A stretch of DNA of 64,000 nt from Chloroflexota bacterium (GTDB lineage: Bacteria > Chloroflexota > Anaerolineae > Promineifilales > Promineifilaceae): contig JAJRVV010000197.1 of the NCBI GenBank assembly GCA_024277135.1, forward strand, positions 1 through 64,000, in the 5' to 3' direction. The notes under the pieces are model-generated. The model saw nothing but the letters and a program-made list of their open reading frames with translations. It did not search any database and was not told the DNA's origin. Positions 42,191-50,868 of this stretch are shown in pieces (position 1 is the first letter of the stretch; each line of letters begins with the position of its first letter). The translations under genes were made by a program, and so were the position numbers.

Positions 42191-44053
42191 ATGCACAAAC
42201 TGGCTGAGAATCGCTGGTTTCCCCTGGCGGGTTTAATGTTAACGATGGCCGCAGGCGCGCTCTGGCAAACGATGGGCGGTCGCATGGGTTGGCGGCCTTT
42301 GGCGTTGGCTTTGTCGCCGGTCATCGCGCGGGTGGGCGCCAATAAACGGCCGTTCCCACGCACCCCGTTTGATGGCTGGATTGTGGTTTTGTTGGCGACG
42401 GCCGTCCTGGGCGTGTTCACCGCCTACAGTGGCGCCCTGGCTTTGCAAAAGCTGCAAATCATTTTGGCCGCGATCCTCATTTTTTATGCCCAGGCAGCGG
42501 TTTCGCGCAAAGATATTTGGCGGGTGACGGCCTTGTGGGGCGCGGTTGGAGCCGGCGTGGCCGCGTATGCGCTGGCGACGCAAAATTGGACGGCTTTTCC
42601 GGCCGAATTTGGGCTGTTGAACCGATTTGGATTGTGGTGGATGGGGGTACGGCCGTATTTCCGCGTCCGGTTTTTGCATCCCAATGCCGCTGGCGGCCTG
42701 ATCGCCATGATCTTTCCTCTCCAGATCGTCTTTTGGCGTCGGGCGTGGCGTCGGCGGAACCAGGAACGGTTGTTGGTGACTGGCGGTCTAATCGGATTCA
42801 CCTTGTTTGGCTTGCTCATGACCAGTTCCCGCGGCGCCTGGGTGGCGCTGGCGGCGGGGTTAGGATGTTGGGCAGCCTGGCAGACGAGCCGCCGCCTGGA
42901 ACAACGCTTACATCAGCCGCGGCGGCGCATCTTCGCCGTTTTATTACTTATCCTCACCATTGTCGGCGTCTCCGGGTTGATGGGATTGAGCGCGTTCGCC
43001 GGGATGAACGAGACCGCCTCCCGGCTGGCCTTGATGGGACAGGCGGTTGATCTGGCACAGGATTTTGCCATCACCGGCAGCGGGCTGGCCACGTTCCCGG
43101 CCTTGTATGCCCAATACATGGAAGTAGCGCCGGTGTTTGTGGTGCAGTACAGTAATTTTTATCTGGATTTGCTGCTGGAATTGGGGTGGCCGGGCCTGGT
43201 GGCGATGGCGGCGATTTTGACCGGCAGTTTTCTATTGCTGATGTTGCCGCCGCCTTCGCGTCATTCGGGGAACAGACGGCGGGGACAGACGGCCGTTGAT
43301 ATGCGCTGGGCCGTTTTTGTGGGATTGGTGGTGCTGGTTTTGCAAGGATTGTTTGATGATCACTTGTTTGGCGGGACGGGAACGCCGTTTTTGTTGGTCT
43401 GGCCAGGATTGGCTGTGTTCGTTTCGGGTAAACGGCGGCGTAAGGCACGGCCGTTTCGCCACTTTTGGCTGGGTCATTGGCAGCGTATGCAGTTAGCGTG
43501 GGGCCAGCAGCTCCGTTCAGCTCGAATTGCTCTTGTCATAGTGGCAGTTGTAGGGGTAGCATTGGGTGCGGCGTTGAGCGGGCGGTCGCTATTCAGCCAA
43601 TGGCAGGCCGACCTGGGCGCGTTGGCGATGGCCCAGGTGGAGCTGCCCGGCTGGCCCACAGGTGAATGGGATGACGGCCGTCAGGCAGATGAATTAACCC
43701 CGGCTATGGAGCGGTTTGAACAGTCGCTGCGCTGGTCGCCCACCAACCGGACGGCGCTACACCGGCTGGGCCTGATCGCCATGCTGAACCGGGAGTATGA
43801 AACAGCCGTTGCTTATCTGGAAGCCGCTCGACAGCAGGATGAAACGCATCGGGGCATCACCAAATCGCTGGCATACAGTTATATATGGGCGGGTACGCCG
43901 GAGAAGGCGATGGCGCTGCTGCCCGCCATCCCCGAAGCCGGGCGAGAGTTGAGGATTTACACGGATTGGTGGCAGGCGTACGGCCGTTCCGATTTGGCCG
44001 ATCAAGCTGAAAAAGCTTTGTCTCTTATTCACAATCAATCACAAGACGAGTAA
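42191..44053 (+). CDS. O-antigen ligase/polymerase-like membrane protein with C-terminal TPRs
   Basis: A 620-residue protein. About twelve hydrophobic helices occupy residues 10-460, with the Wzy_C/O-antigen-ligase region near 210-330 (LLMTSSRGAWVALAAGL, then a large loop GSGLATFPALYAQYMEVAP). The C-terminal soluble part (about 500-620) holds TPR-like repeats (ALHRLGLIAMLNREYETAVAYLE). It should polymerise or ligate lipid-linked polysaccharide outside the membrane. It is the first of two such proteins in the locus (the other is at 60104-61510). Confidence 0.85.
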   Translation: MHKLAENRWFPLAGLMLTMAAGALWQTMGGRMGWRPLALALSPVIARVGANKRPFPRTPFDGWIVVLLATAVLGVFTAYSGALALQKLQIILAAILIFYAQAAVSRKDIWRVTALWGAVGAGVAAYALATQNWTAFPAEFGLLNRFGLWWMGVRPYFRVRFLHPNAAGGLIAMIFPLQIVFWRRAWRRRNQERLLVTGGLIGFTLFGLLMTSSRGAWVALAAGLGCWAAWQTSRRLEQRLHQPRRRIFAVLLLILTIVGVSGLMGLSAFAGMNETASRLALMGQAVDLAQDFAITGSGLATFPALYAQYMEVAPVFVVQYSNFYLDLLLELGWPGLVAMAAILTGSFLLLMLPPPSRHSGNRRRGQTAVDMRWAVFVGLVVLVLQGLFDDHLFGGTGTPFLLVWPGLAVFVSGKRRRKARPFRHFWLGHWQRMQLAWGQQLRSARIALVIVAVVGVALGAALSGRSLFSQWQADLGALAMAQVELPGWPTGEWDDGRQADELTPAMERFEQSLRWSPTNRTALHRLGLIAMLNREYETAVAYLEAARQQDETHRGITKSLAYSYIWAGTPEKAMALLPAIPEAGRELRIYTDWWQAYGRSDLADQAEKALSLIHNQSQDE

Positions 44054-44098
44054 ACTCAAAGGGCTTGCTCGTTTTTAACTTTCCTGTTTCGGATGGCA

Positions 44099-44126
44099 TG
44101 TTTCGGGAATTGCAATTCCCGAAACA
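44099..44126. repeat. Perfect 13-base-stem hairpin
   Basis: Arms 44099-44111 and 44114-44126 (tgtttcgggaatt and its complement) with a 2-base loop, preceded by a direct repeat of 'gtttcgg'. It sits between the O-antigen-ligase-like gene and the BNR gene and may limit readthrough. Confidence 0.7.
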
Positions 44127-44173
44127 CCAAAGTTATTTGCGATTGAACCCAAAGAAAGGCTCAGAGGGAATTT

Positions 44174-46879
44174 ATGAGCAGGTACAGCAGTTGGTTATGG
44201 CGAGGTAGTTGGTTGGCTGTAGTGGCATTGTTGACGGCCGTCACCCTCTCTGTATTTGCCCAACCGGGAGAAGATCAAGGCTGGTCAACTCCGGTGAACA
44301 TTTCCCAATCGGGCGGCGCCGAGTTGCCGCTGTTAGCGGTGGATGCTGACGGCCGTATCCACGCCTTGTGGCAAGACGCCCTGGCCGGATTTCGCTATGC
44401 CGCCAGCGGCGACGGCCGTACCTGGGACCCCGCGCAGACGGTAGCGCTCCCCTTCTCCGATCCCCCGTTCAGCGCCCCCGCCGACAGCGACTTTGCCGGT
44501 CTGTTTGCCCCAGAATTGGTCGCGGATGAAAATGGGGGCTTGCATGGATTCTGGATAGACGCCAATGGCGCATTGGCCTATAGTCGGGCATTGCTGAGTG
44601 ATGTGACCAATCTGGACGGTTGGTCAGCGCCGCAGGTGTTGGCCGAATCGGCAGCGGCGGTGAAAGTGGCGGCGGCAGACGGTCGTCTGCACCTGATTTA
44701 TATTCGCCGATTCGACACCGCCGCCCTTCCCGCCGGTGTTTACTCTCGCAATTCTACCGATGGCGGCGCCAGTTGGAGCGAGGCCGCCTTGCTCTACGCT
44801 TCCCCCTACTTCCGCACCATGACGCCGGATCAAGCCTCCCTGGCTTTGGCGGTTTCCGGCAACACGGTGATCGCCGCCTGGGACAACCGATCACTCGATA
44901 CTGTTTTTGTGGCCCGCTCTGGCAGTGGCGGCCAGCTATGGAATGAACCGGTGATCGTGGATCAGCGGCAGGCTGCCGACCTGCCCGGCGCCCCCGGCCC
45001 ATCTCAAATCGAGGCGTTGGCGGCTGGGGATATGGTGCATCTCATCTGGCAGGCGCAGCATGAGGAAGCGTGTACTCAGTGGCATCAATTTTCGTCAGAC
45101 AACGGCCGTACCTGGAGCGCTCCCCAGCCCGCTTTTACCGATGCCCGCGATTGTCCGGCCAGCGCCCAACTGCTCCTGAGCCGCAGCGGCCTCCCTTTTC
45201 TGCTCACAGCTATTCGGTCGGAGGTGTATCTCCAGGCATGGGATGGCGAGCAGTGGAGCGATCCCGCCTTGCAAACGCCGCTCAACCGGTTCACTGACCC
45301 GATCACCTTCCGTCCGGTAAGTTTTGACTGCCGCCAGCCCGTCATCACCGCTGATGATCGGCTGCTGGTGGTCGGCTGTGGCGCGGGTAATGACAGTGAT
45401 ATTTGGGCGGTGTCACGGCCGTTGGGCGAACTGGCCGATTGGTCTGACCGGTTCCAACCCACGCCAGCCTGGAGCGCCCCGGCGGCGGTAGCTGTCAGTT
45501 CGTTTGATTTGCTCTCTCCTCGCATTGTGGCCGGGCCAGACGGCCGTTCTCACGCCATCTGGAGCCAATCGGAAGACAGCTTTGATGTGGGTCAGATTGT
45601 GCCTGATCGCCGTCAAACCGGCGTGGAAATTTACTACACCCGGCTGGAAGCGGAACGATGGGCAGCGCCTCGGCCCGTTCTGACTTCTCCCTCTGGGGAG
45701 GCCGACGATCCGGCCATCACAGCCGGGTTGGGCGGCACGCTGGTGGTGGTGTGGAGCGGCGGTGAAGCCGGCGGCATTTACGCCAGCCGGGTTGTTGCCG
45801 ACCAAGCTTCATCCGTGGGGGAATGGGAAACGCCTGTTTTGCTGAAGGATTCTTCCGGCGGCATAGGGCCTGATGTCGTCACCGGGCCAGACGGGACGAT
45901 TTATGTGGCATATGCCCGGCCGTTTAACGAAGGGCGCGGCATTTACTTAAACTGGTCTTTGGATGGCAGCGTTAGTTGGCAGAATCAGCCAATGCTGGTT
46001 TTTGATGGGGAGGCGGCGCAGTGGACGGCCGTGGGTCGGCCACAACTGGCGCTGACCGGCGGCAATAATCTTCATCTCACCTGGACGCAGAACGGCTTAC
46101 CGCCTGACGAAACCGGTCAATCACTGGTTTATGCGCATTCGGCGGATGGCGGCGAAACCTGGACGGAGCCGGTGGCAATCGCTGTGGGCCGGATTCTGCG
46201 GCATGATTTGGCGGGGCTGGGGGATCGTTCGCTGCAACTGGTGTGGCAAGCTCAGGAAGATGATAAGACAATTTTGTGGCAGCAGCATTCGTTGGACAAT
46301 GGCGTGAGTTGGAGCGATCCGGCTCGTTTATCTGATCCGGGATTGGCGGCCGGGCCGGTGGCGCTGATTGGTGATGTGGCCCAGGAGCCGCACCTGGTAC
46401 AATTGGCGGCGGACAGCAACGGCCGTTTGCTGTTGCAAGAGTGGTCGTGGGATGGCGGCCGTTGGTTGGAAGAAGCGCAAACTGATTTGGGCCGGGGTTG
46501 GCAAAGCGCCAATGCGATCACGGCCGTGACTGACGCGGACGGCCGTTTCGGGGTAGTTTATGCGGCATTGTTAGCCGACCGAACGACTGACATTTTATCT
46601 GATTCGTTGTTTTACACGGAACGCGCCTTGCCGGAAACGGCCGTGACGCCGACGCCATTGCCCACCTTGACGCCCACCCCCTTACCGTTGGCGGCCGCCA
46701 CACCGACAATAATGCCATCACCGACGCCAGCGGTTGCGCTGCCGGAAGTAACAGTTGAATCGGGTATCCAAGTTGGCCTTAACAGCCAGGCTGGACGGAT
46801 CCTGTTTGGCGTGATTCCGGCGGCGCTGGTATTGGCCGTTTTGGTGGCAATAGGGGCGCGGTTGACCCGCCGGGAGTAA
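44174..46879 (+). CDS. Membrane-anchored BNR/Asp-box (sialidase-like) repeat protein, long form
   Basis: A 901-residue surface protein. It has a signal peptide (about 8-32, ending VFAQ), then two beta-propeller-like halves with at least six Asp-boxes (STDGGASW, SSDNGRTW, SADGGETW, SLDNGVSW, SLDGSVSW, SGDGRTW). A Thr-Pro-rich linker (about 815-860) and a C-terminal transmembrane helix with TRRE tail (about 873-901) follow. Asp-box propellers occur in sialidases and other glycan-binding proteins; the catalytic residues of sialidase (Arg triad, Tyr) cannot be confirmed. A shorter paralogue is at 53488-54963. GAGGGA precedes ATG 44174. Confidence 0.82.
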   Translation: MSRYSSWLWRGSWLAVVALLTAVTLSVFAQPGEDQGWSTPVNISQSGGAELPLLAVDADGRIHALWQDALAGFRYAASGDGRTWDPAQTVALPFSDPPFSAPADSDFAGLFAPELVADENGGLHGFWIDANGALAYSRALLSDVTNLDGWSAPQVLAESAAAVKVAAADGRLHLIYIRRFDTAALPAGVYSRNSTDGGASWSEAALLYASPYFRTMTPDQASLALAVSGNTVIAAWDNRSLDTVFVARSGSGGQLWNEPVIVDQRQAADLPGAPGPSQIEALAAGDMVHLIWQAQHEEACTQWHQFSSDNGRTWSAPQPAFTDARDCPASAQLLLSRSGLPFLLTAIRSEVYLQAWDGEQWSDPALQTPLNRFTDPITFRPVSFDCRQPVITADDRLLVVGCGAGNDSDIWAVSRPLGELADWSDRFQPTPAWSAPAAVAVSSFDLLSPRIVAGPDGRSHAIWSQSEDSFDVGQIVPDRRQTGVEIYYTRLEAERWAAPRPVLTSPSGEADDPAITAGLGGTLVVVWSGGEAGGIYASRVVADQASSVGEWETPVLLKDSSGGIGPDVVTGPDGTIYVAYARPFNEGRGIYLNWSLDGSVSWQNQPMLVFDGEAAQWTAVGRPQLALTGGNNLHLTWTQNGLPPDETGQSLVYAHSADGGETWTEPVAIAVGRILRHDLAGLGDRSLQLVWQAQEDDKTILWQQHSLDNGVSWSDPARLSDPGLAAGPVALIGDVAQEPHLVQLAADSNGRLLLQEWSWDGGRWLEEAQTDLGRGWQSANAITAVTDADGRFGVVYAALLADRTTDILSDSLFYTERALPETAVTPTPLPTLTPTPLPLAAATPTIMPSPTPAVALPEVTVESGIQVGLNSQAGRILFGVIPAALVLAVLVAIGARLTRRE

Positions 46880-46977
46880 GAGACATCTTAAGGCTGCCGA
46901 AGTAGGATAGCCTCTGGAAATGATTTTCAACCCTCAGTAGGAGACGGCAGTCTGGGCGGGGACAAAGAACTAGAACA

Positions 46978-47760
46978 ATGGTTACACACGTCAAGAACTT
47001 ATATCAGTACCGTGACATGCTGCTCATGTGGATCTTTCGTGAGATCCGCGTGCGCTATAAACAATCATTTCTGGGTGCGGCCTGGGCGATTTTGCAGCCG
47101 TTGGTGTTGATGGCGATGTTTACCACCGTCTTTTCCCTGATGGCAAAATTCCCCACGGACGGCATCCCTTACCCGCTGTTTTCATACACGGCGCTGCTGC
47201 CCTGGACGCTGTTTGCCACTTCTGTTTCCTTTGGCGTCTCTTCCCTCATCAACAATCTCAATCTGGTCACCAAAACTTACTTTCCTCGCGAGGTGTTGCC
47301 GATGGGGGTGGTGGGGGCGGCCATTTTCGATTATTTTATTGCTTCCAGTATTTTTTTTGTGATGCTCCTTATCTATGACGTACCCATCACGATTTATTTT
47401 CTATGGGTGCCGCTGCTTCTGGTTGTTCAGATTTTCCTGATGCTGGGCGTGATTTTATTGGGCGCAGCGCTGACTGTTTTTTACCGGGATGTCCGGTTTG
47501 TGGTGCCGTTGGGCGTGCAGTTGTGGTTATATGCCACGCCCATTATCTACCCGGTTTCTTTGGTGCCGGACCGATTCCGCGCGTTGTATATGTTGAACCC
47601 GATGGCGGGTATTGTGGAATCGTACCGGCAGGTATTGCTGCGCGGCCAACCGCCTGTTTTCTTTGATCTGGCATTGACGACAACGGTTTCTATTGGCTTG
47701 TTTATCGTCGGTTATACGATTTTTAAGCGGCTTGAAGTACATTTTAATGACATCATTTAG
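46978..47760 (+). CDS. wzm: Polysaccharide ABC exporter permease (Wzm-like)
   Basis: A 260-residue ABC-2-type permease with six predicted helices. It has the amphipathic N-terminus REIRVRYKQSFLGAAWAILQP characteristic of Wzm/TagG/KpsM and the C-terminal RFRALYMLNPMAGIVESYRQVLLRG. It works with the ATPase encoded next to export undecaprenyl-linked polysaccharide. The start has no strong ribosome-binding site. The gap after it consists of 'aattgttaattgtc' words. Confidence 0.93.
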   Translation: MVTHVKNLYQYRDMLLMWIFREIRVRYKQSFLGAAWAILQPLVLMAMFTTVFSLMAKFPTDGIPYPLFSYTALLPWTLFATSVSFGVSSLINNLNLVTKTYFPREVLPMGVVGAAIFDYFIASSIFFVMLLIYDVPITIYFLWVPLLLVVQIFLMLGVILLGAALTVFYRDVRFVVPLGVQLWLYATPIIYPVSLVPDRFRALYMLNPMAGIVESYRQVLLRGQPPVFFDLALTTTVSIGLFIVGYTIFKRLEVHFNDII

Positions 47761-47808
47761 AATTGTTAATTGTCAATTGTTAATTGTTAATTATTATCGG
47801 AGGTATCC
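47761..47808. repeat. Intergenic 'attgttaattgtc' words
   Basis: Four reiterations of aattgttaattgt fill the spacer between the permease and ATPase genes, followed by the Shine-Dalgarno site cggaggtat. The same word occurs at 30100-30130. Confidence 0.5.
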
Positions 47809-49068
47809 ATGACGCCAGCGGTACGCTTCGAGCATGTTTCTAAAAAATACCGCCTGGGGACGGGTCATTCGAGTTTACGGGATTTGCTGACACGGCCGTT
47901 TGCCAAAGTGCGCGGTCAGGCAGAAGAAGATCAAATCCTGTGGGCCTTGAAGGATGTGAGTTTTGAAATTCCCCACGGGTCGGCATTGGGGTTGATTGGG
48001 CCGAATGGTTCCGGCAAAACGACAACCTTGAAAGTGCTGTCCAAGATCACCCAGCAGACCAGTGGCAATATCTGGGTGAACGGCCGTATCTCCGCTCTCA
48101 TCGAACTGGGCGCCGGCTTCCACCAGGATTTAACCGGGCGGGAAAATATCTATTTGAACGCCACCATTTTGGGCATGCCCCGCCGTGACATTGACAAAGC
48201 CTTCGATAAAATTGTGGCCTTCTCCGGCCTGGAACGATTCATTGACACGCCGGTAAAACGATATTCTTCCGGCATGTACGTGCGGCTCGGTTTCTCCGTC
48301 GCCGCCCATGTAGAGCCGGATGTGTTGCTGGTGGATGAAGTGTTGGCGGTGGGGGACGCCCAATTCCGCCAGAAATGCGCCCGTCGCATTGAGGAGCTGC
48401 AAGCCATGGGCACAACCATTGTGTTTGTGGCGCATAACCTGTATTTGGTGAAGAGCGTTTGCGAGAAAGCGGTCTTTTTGTTGAACGGAAAGATGCAGGC
48501 GCAGGGGGATGTGGCTGATGTCATTGGCAAATATGAAGAATGGCTGCATAGTCGTCCGGCAGATGATCGCGCTCGGTTGGATGAACGTATTAGCCAGGGC
48601 CAATCTAGCGAGATTAAAATCAACCAGATTGAAGTCGTTAATCTGAATGCAGGAACCGCCGAGGTGTTCGAGTACAACGATCCCGTTGAAATTCGAGTGC
48701 ATTATGAAGCAAAACGACCGGTGCGCGACCCCAATCTTGTGCTGCGAATTCGACGGGCAGATGGCACCACCGCGTGTATGATTCGCACCGCTGATTATGG
48801 CTACAAGCTGAAGGATGTGGCAGGGACGGGCGTGATTTCCGTCGTGGTTGATCCGCTGCAATTAGCCGGCGGCGCGTATATGGTGATGGTTTCTTTGCTG
48901 GGGCCGGTGGATGGTGTGCAGTTGGCCTGGTCGGATTCGAAATGGTTCCAGGTCAGTGGCATTAGCTTTGGCTTTGAAGAGACCAGCGGCGTGTTTGTGC
49001 CTCAAGTAGCCCAGGCGCGGGTAGAAAATGGCGTATGGCCGTTGCCCGATGCCCTCACCCCCTCCTGA
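47809..49068 (+). CDS. wzt: Polysaccharide ABC exporter ATPase with Wzt C-terminal domain
   Basis: A 419-residue ATPase. The nucleotide-binding domain (about 1-245) has Walker A GPNGSGKTT (about 64-72), the signature YSSGMYVRLGFSVA, Walker B DVLLVDEVLAVGD and the switch His (FVAHNL). The C-terminal domain (about 265-400) is a Wzt_C-type beta sandwich (FEYNDPVEIRVHYEAKRPV), which in O9a Wzt recognises the terminal modification of the glycan before export. This implies that the chain made here carries a non-reducing end cap. The start is well supported by CGGAGG. Confidence 0.94.
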   Translation: MTPAVRFEHVSKKYRLGTGHSSLRDLLTRPFAKVRGQAEEDQILWALKDVSFEIPHGSALGLIGPNGSGKTTTLKVLSKITQQTSGNIWVNGRISALIELGAGFHQDLTGRENIYLNATILGMPRRDIDKAFDKIVAFSGLERFIDTPVKRYSSGMYVRLGFSVAAHVEPDVLLVDEVLAVGDAQFRQKCARRIEELQAMGTTIVFVAHNLYLVKSVCEKAVFLLNGKMQAQGDVADVIGKYEEWLHSRPADDRARLDERISQGQSSEIKINQIEVVNLNAGTAEVFEYNDPVEIRVHYEAKRPVRDPNLVLRIRRADGTTACMIRTADYGYKLKDVAGTGVISVVVDPLQLAGGAYMVMVSLLGPVDGVQLAWSDSKWFQVSGISFGFEETSGVFVPQVAQARVENGVWPLPDALTPS

Positions 49069-49081
49069 ATTCCCTAAACCC

Positions 49082-50767
49082 ATGACCAGACTCAGAACAC
49101 TTCTTGTCGGCCTCGACGCTGCTGGCTGGGAATTTATCAATCCCTTGCTGGAACGAGGAGAGTTGCCCGCTTTGCAAAATTTGATGGCAAACGGCCGTTG
49201 GGGAACTCTCGCCTCCACCATGCCGGCGCTGACCCCGGCGGCCTGGTCTTCCATCATCACCGGCAAAAACCCGGGCAAACACGGCATTTTCGACATGACG
49301 CGCCGCCGTCCCGGCCGTTACGACTTTGCGCCGGTGAGCGCCGCTGCCCGCCAGGGAACCCCCTTCTGGCAGCGGTTAAATGAGGCCGGGATCCGGGTCG
49401 GATTGGTCAACATCCCTTTCACCTATCCGCCGGATGAGGTGGATGGTTTTGTGGTGTGTGGGTTTGGCGCGCCCGGCTCTGTCCCCAACCTGGCTTATCC
49501 CCCGGCGGCGATGACCTGGATCAACAAGCGATCCCCTGATTTTGAACCGGCGGTGTTGGCCGAATTGCTGCGGAGCGGCGACCACGAGCGGATTTTTGCC
49601 GTCGAGACGGCGCACCAGAGTCGTTTCGTCGAAATCGCTCTGGGGCTGGCGGAGCGGACGCCGGTGGATGTGCTGGCGATTAACTTGATGCTGTTGGATC
49701 ACGCCAACCACAAAATGCCGGACATGGCGCGGATCGAGCGGGCGATTCGCCGCCTGGATGATGACCTGGCCCAGTTGATTGATGGCTTCGTCCCAGATGT
49801 GGTGTTGGCGATCTCAGATCACGGCTCCCGTCGGGTGAAGGGAGATTTTTTGCTGCACGCTTGGCTGCGGGATGAGGGGTGCCTGGTACAGGCGAAACGG
49901 CCGTCAACCGAACAGGCCGAGGCGTTGAATTGGATACTCCACCAATGGCTCGCCGAGGCGCGCGGGCTGACCGGCGTGATAGAAAAGCTCAGCCGCCGTT
50001 TCTGGCGGGGAGTGGTTCCCCGTCTGCCTGCCGACCTAGCCGATAAATTTTGGGCGCGGGTGGAAGCCGCTATCCCTTTTGCCCGGGATGAGGTGATGTT
50101 CGGCGATAAACTGGATGTGGCACAGACGCGGATTTATCCGGGCGCGGCTTACTCTGGATTGATTTATGTCAACCGGCAGGGGCGCGAACCGCGCGGCATT
50201 GTGCCGGAGACGGAAGAAGCGGCGCTTCTAGCCCAGATTCGGGACAAGCTGCTGAAGCTGACGGACCCTGACGATGGCGCTCCGTTGTTTTCGCAGGTGT
50301 ATCTGGGGGCGGACATTCATGACGGCCGTCTGGCGGAGTGGGGGCCGGGGCTGGTGATAGATTTTTACGACTCGGCCTGGAACATCCAGACGTCGCTGCG
50401 GCGCGGGACGCAGGTGGAGCAGGCGCGCGGCCGTTATTTTGTGGCAAATACAAAGGATTTTGGTCATCATGGCCGGGACGGGATTTTTGCCTTTGCCGGG
50501 CCGATGTTCGGCCGGGGCACGCTGGCTGAACCGGGGACGTTGATGGATGTGCCGGCGACGCTGCTGCATCTGTATGACGTGCCCATCCCGGAAGATTGGG
50601 ACGGCCGTTCGCTGACTGAGTTGATGACGCCTGGGTTTTTGGCCGACCATCCCCCGCAAACCCAGCCCGGCGACTCGGAAACGGCCGTACTCACCGAAGA
50701 CGACTACTCCGCCGCCGAAACGGATCAGATTTTTGACCATTTGCGGGCGTTAGGGTACGTGGATTAA
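49082..50767 (+). CDS. Alkaline-phosphatase-superfamily phosphodiesterase/transferase
   Basis: A 561-residue protein of the type I phosphodiesterase/nucleotide pyrophosphatase group. It has LLVGLDAAGWE (metal ligand Asp), the nucleophile region MPALTPAAWSSIITGKNPGKHGIFD (Thr or Ser after LTP; the stretch is about 42-66), LMLLDHANHKM, and AISDHGSRR (metal Asp-His). No transmembrane segment is evident. Such proteins in polysaccharide loci may trim or transfer phospho-groups on nucleotide sugars or glycans. The start is not supported by a ribosome-binding site; ATG 49082 fits the domain start and lies 13 bases after the preceding stop. Confidence 0.85.
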   Translation: MTRLRTLLVGLDAAGWEFINPLLERGELPALQNLMANGRWGTLASTMPALTPAAWSSIITGKNPGKHGIFDMTRRRPGRYDFAPVSAAARQGTPFWQRLNEAGIRVGLVNIPFTYPPDEVDGFVVCGFGAPGSVPNLAYPPAAMTWINKRSPDFEPAVLAELLRSGDHERIFAVETAHQSRFVEIALGLAERTPVDVLAINLMLLDHANHKMPDMARIERAIRRLDDDLAQLIDGFVPDVVLAISDHGSRRVKGDFLLHAWLRDEGCLVQAKRPSTEQAEALNWILHQWLAEARGLTGVIEKLSRRFWRGVVPRLPADLADKFWARVEAAIPFARDEVMFGDKLDVAQTRIYPGAAYSGLIYVNRQGREPRGIVPETEEAALLAQIRDKLLKLTDPDDGAPLFSQVYLGADIHDGRLAEWGPGLVIDFYDSAWNIQTSLRRGTQVEQARGRYFVANTKDFGHHGRDGIFAFAGPMFGRGTLAEPGTLMDVPATLLHLYDVPIPEDWDGRSLTELMTPGFLADHPPQTQPGDSETAVLTEDDYSAAETDQIFDHLRALGYVD

Positions 50768-50784
50768 AAAACGTGAAACTATAC

Positions 50785-50846
50785 AGACATCCGATTTCTT
50801 GCTGTTGAGTATGCTAACGTCATGATTGACAAGAAATCGGATGTCT
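50785..50846. repeat. Perfect 16-base inverted repeat
   Basis: Arms 50785-50800 and 50831-50846 (agacatccgatttctt and its complement) around a 30-base spacer. It lies between the phosphodiesterase gene and the GT4 gene and could be a terminator-like or mobile palindromic unit. Confidence 0.75.
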
Positions 50847-50868
50847 TGCCAAAGGTCATCCAATCTGT

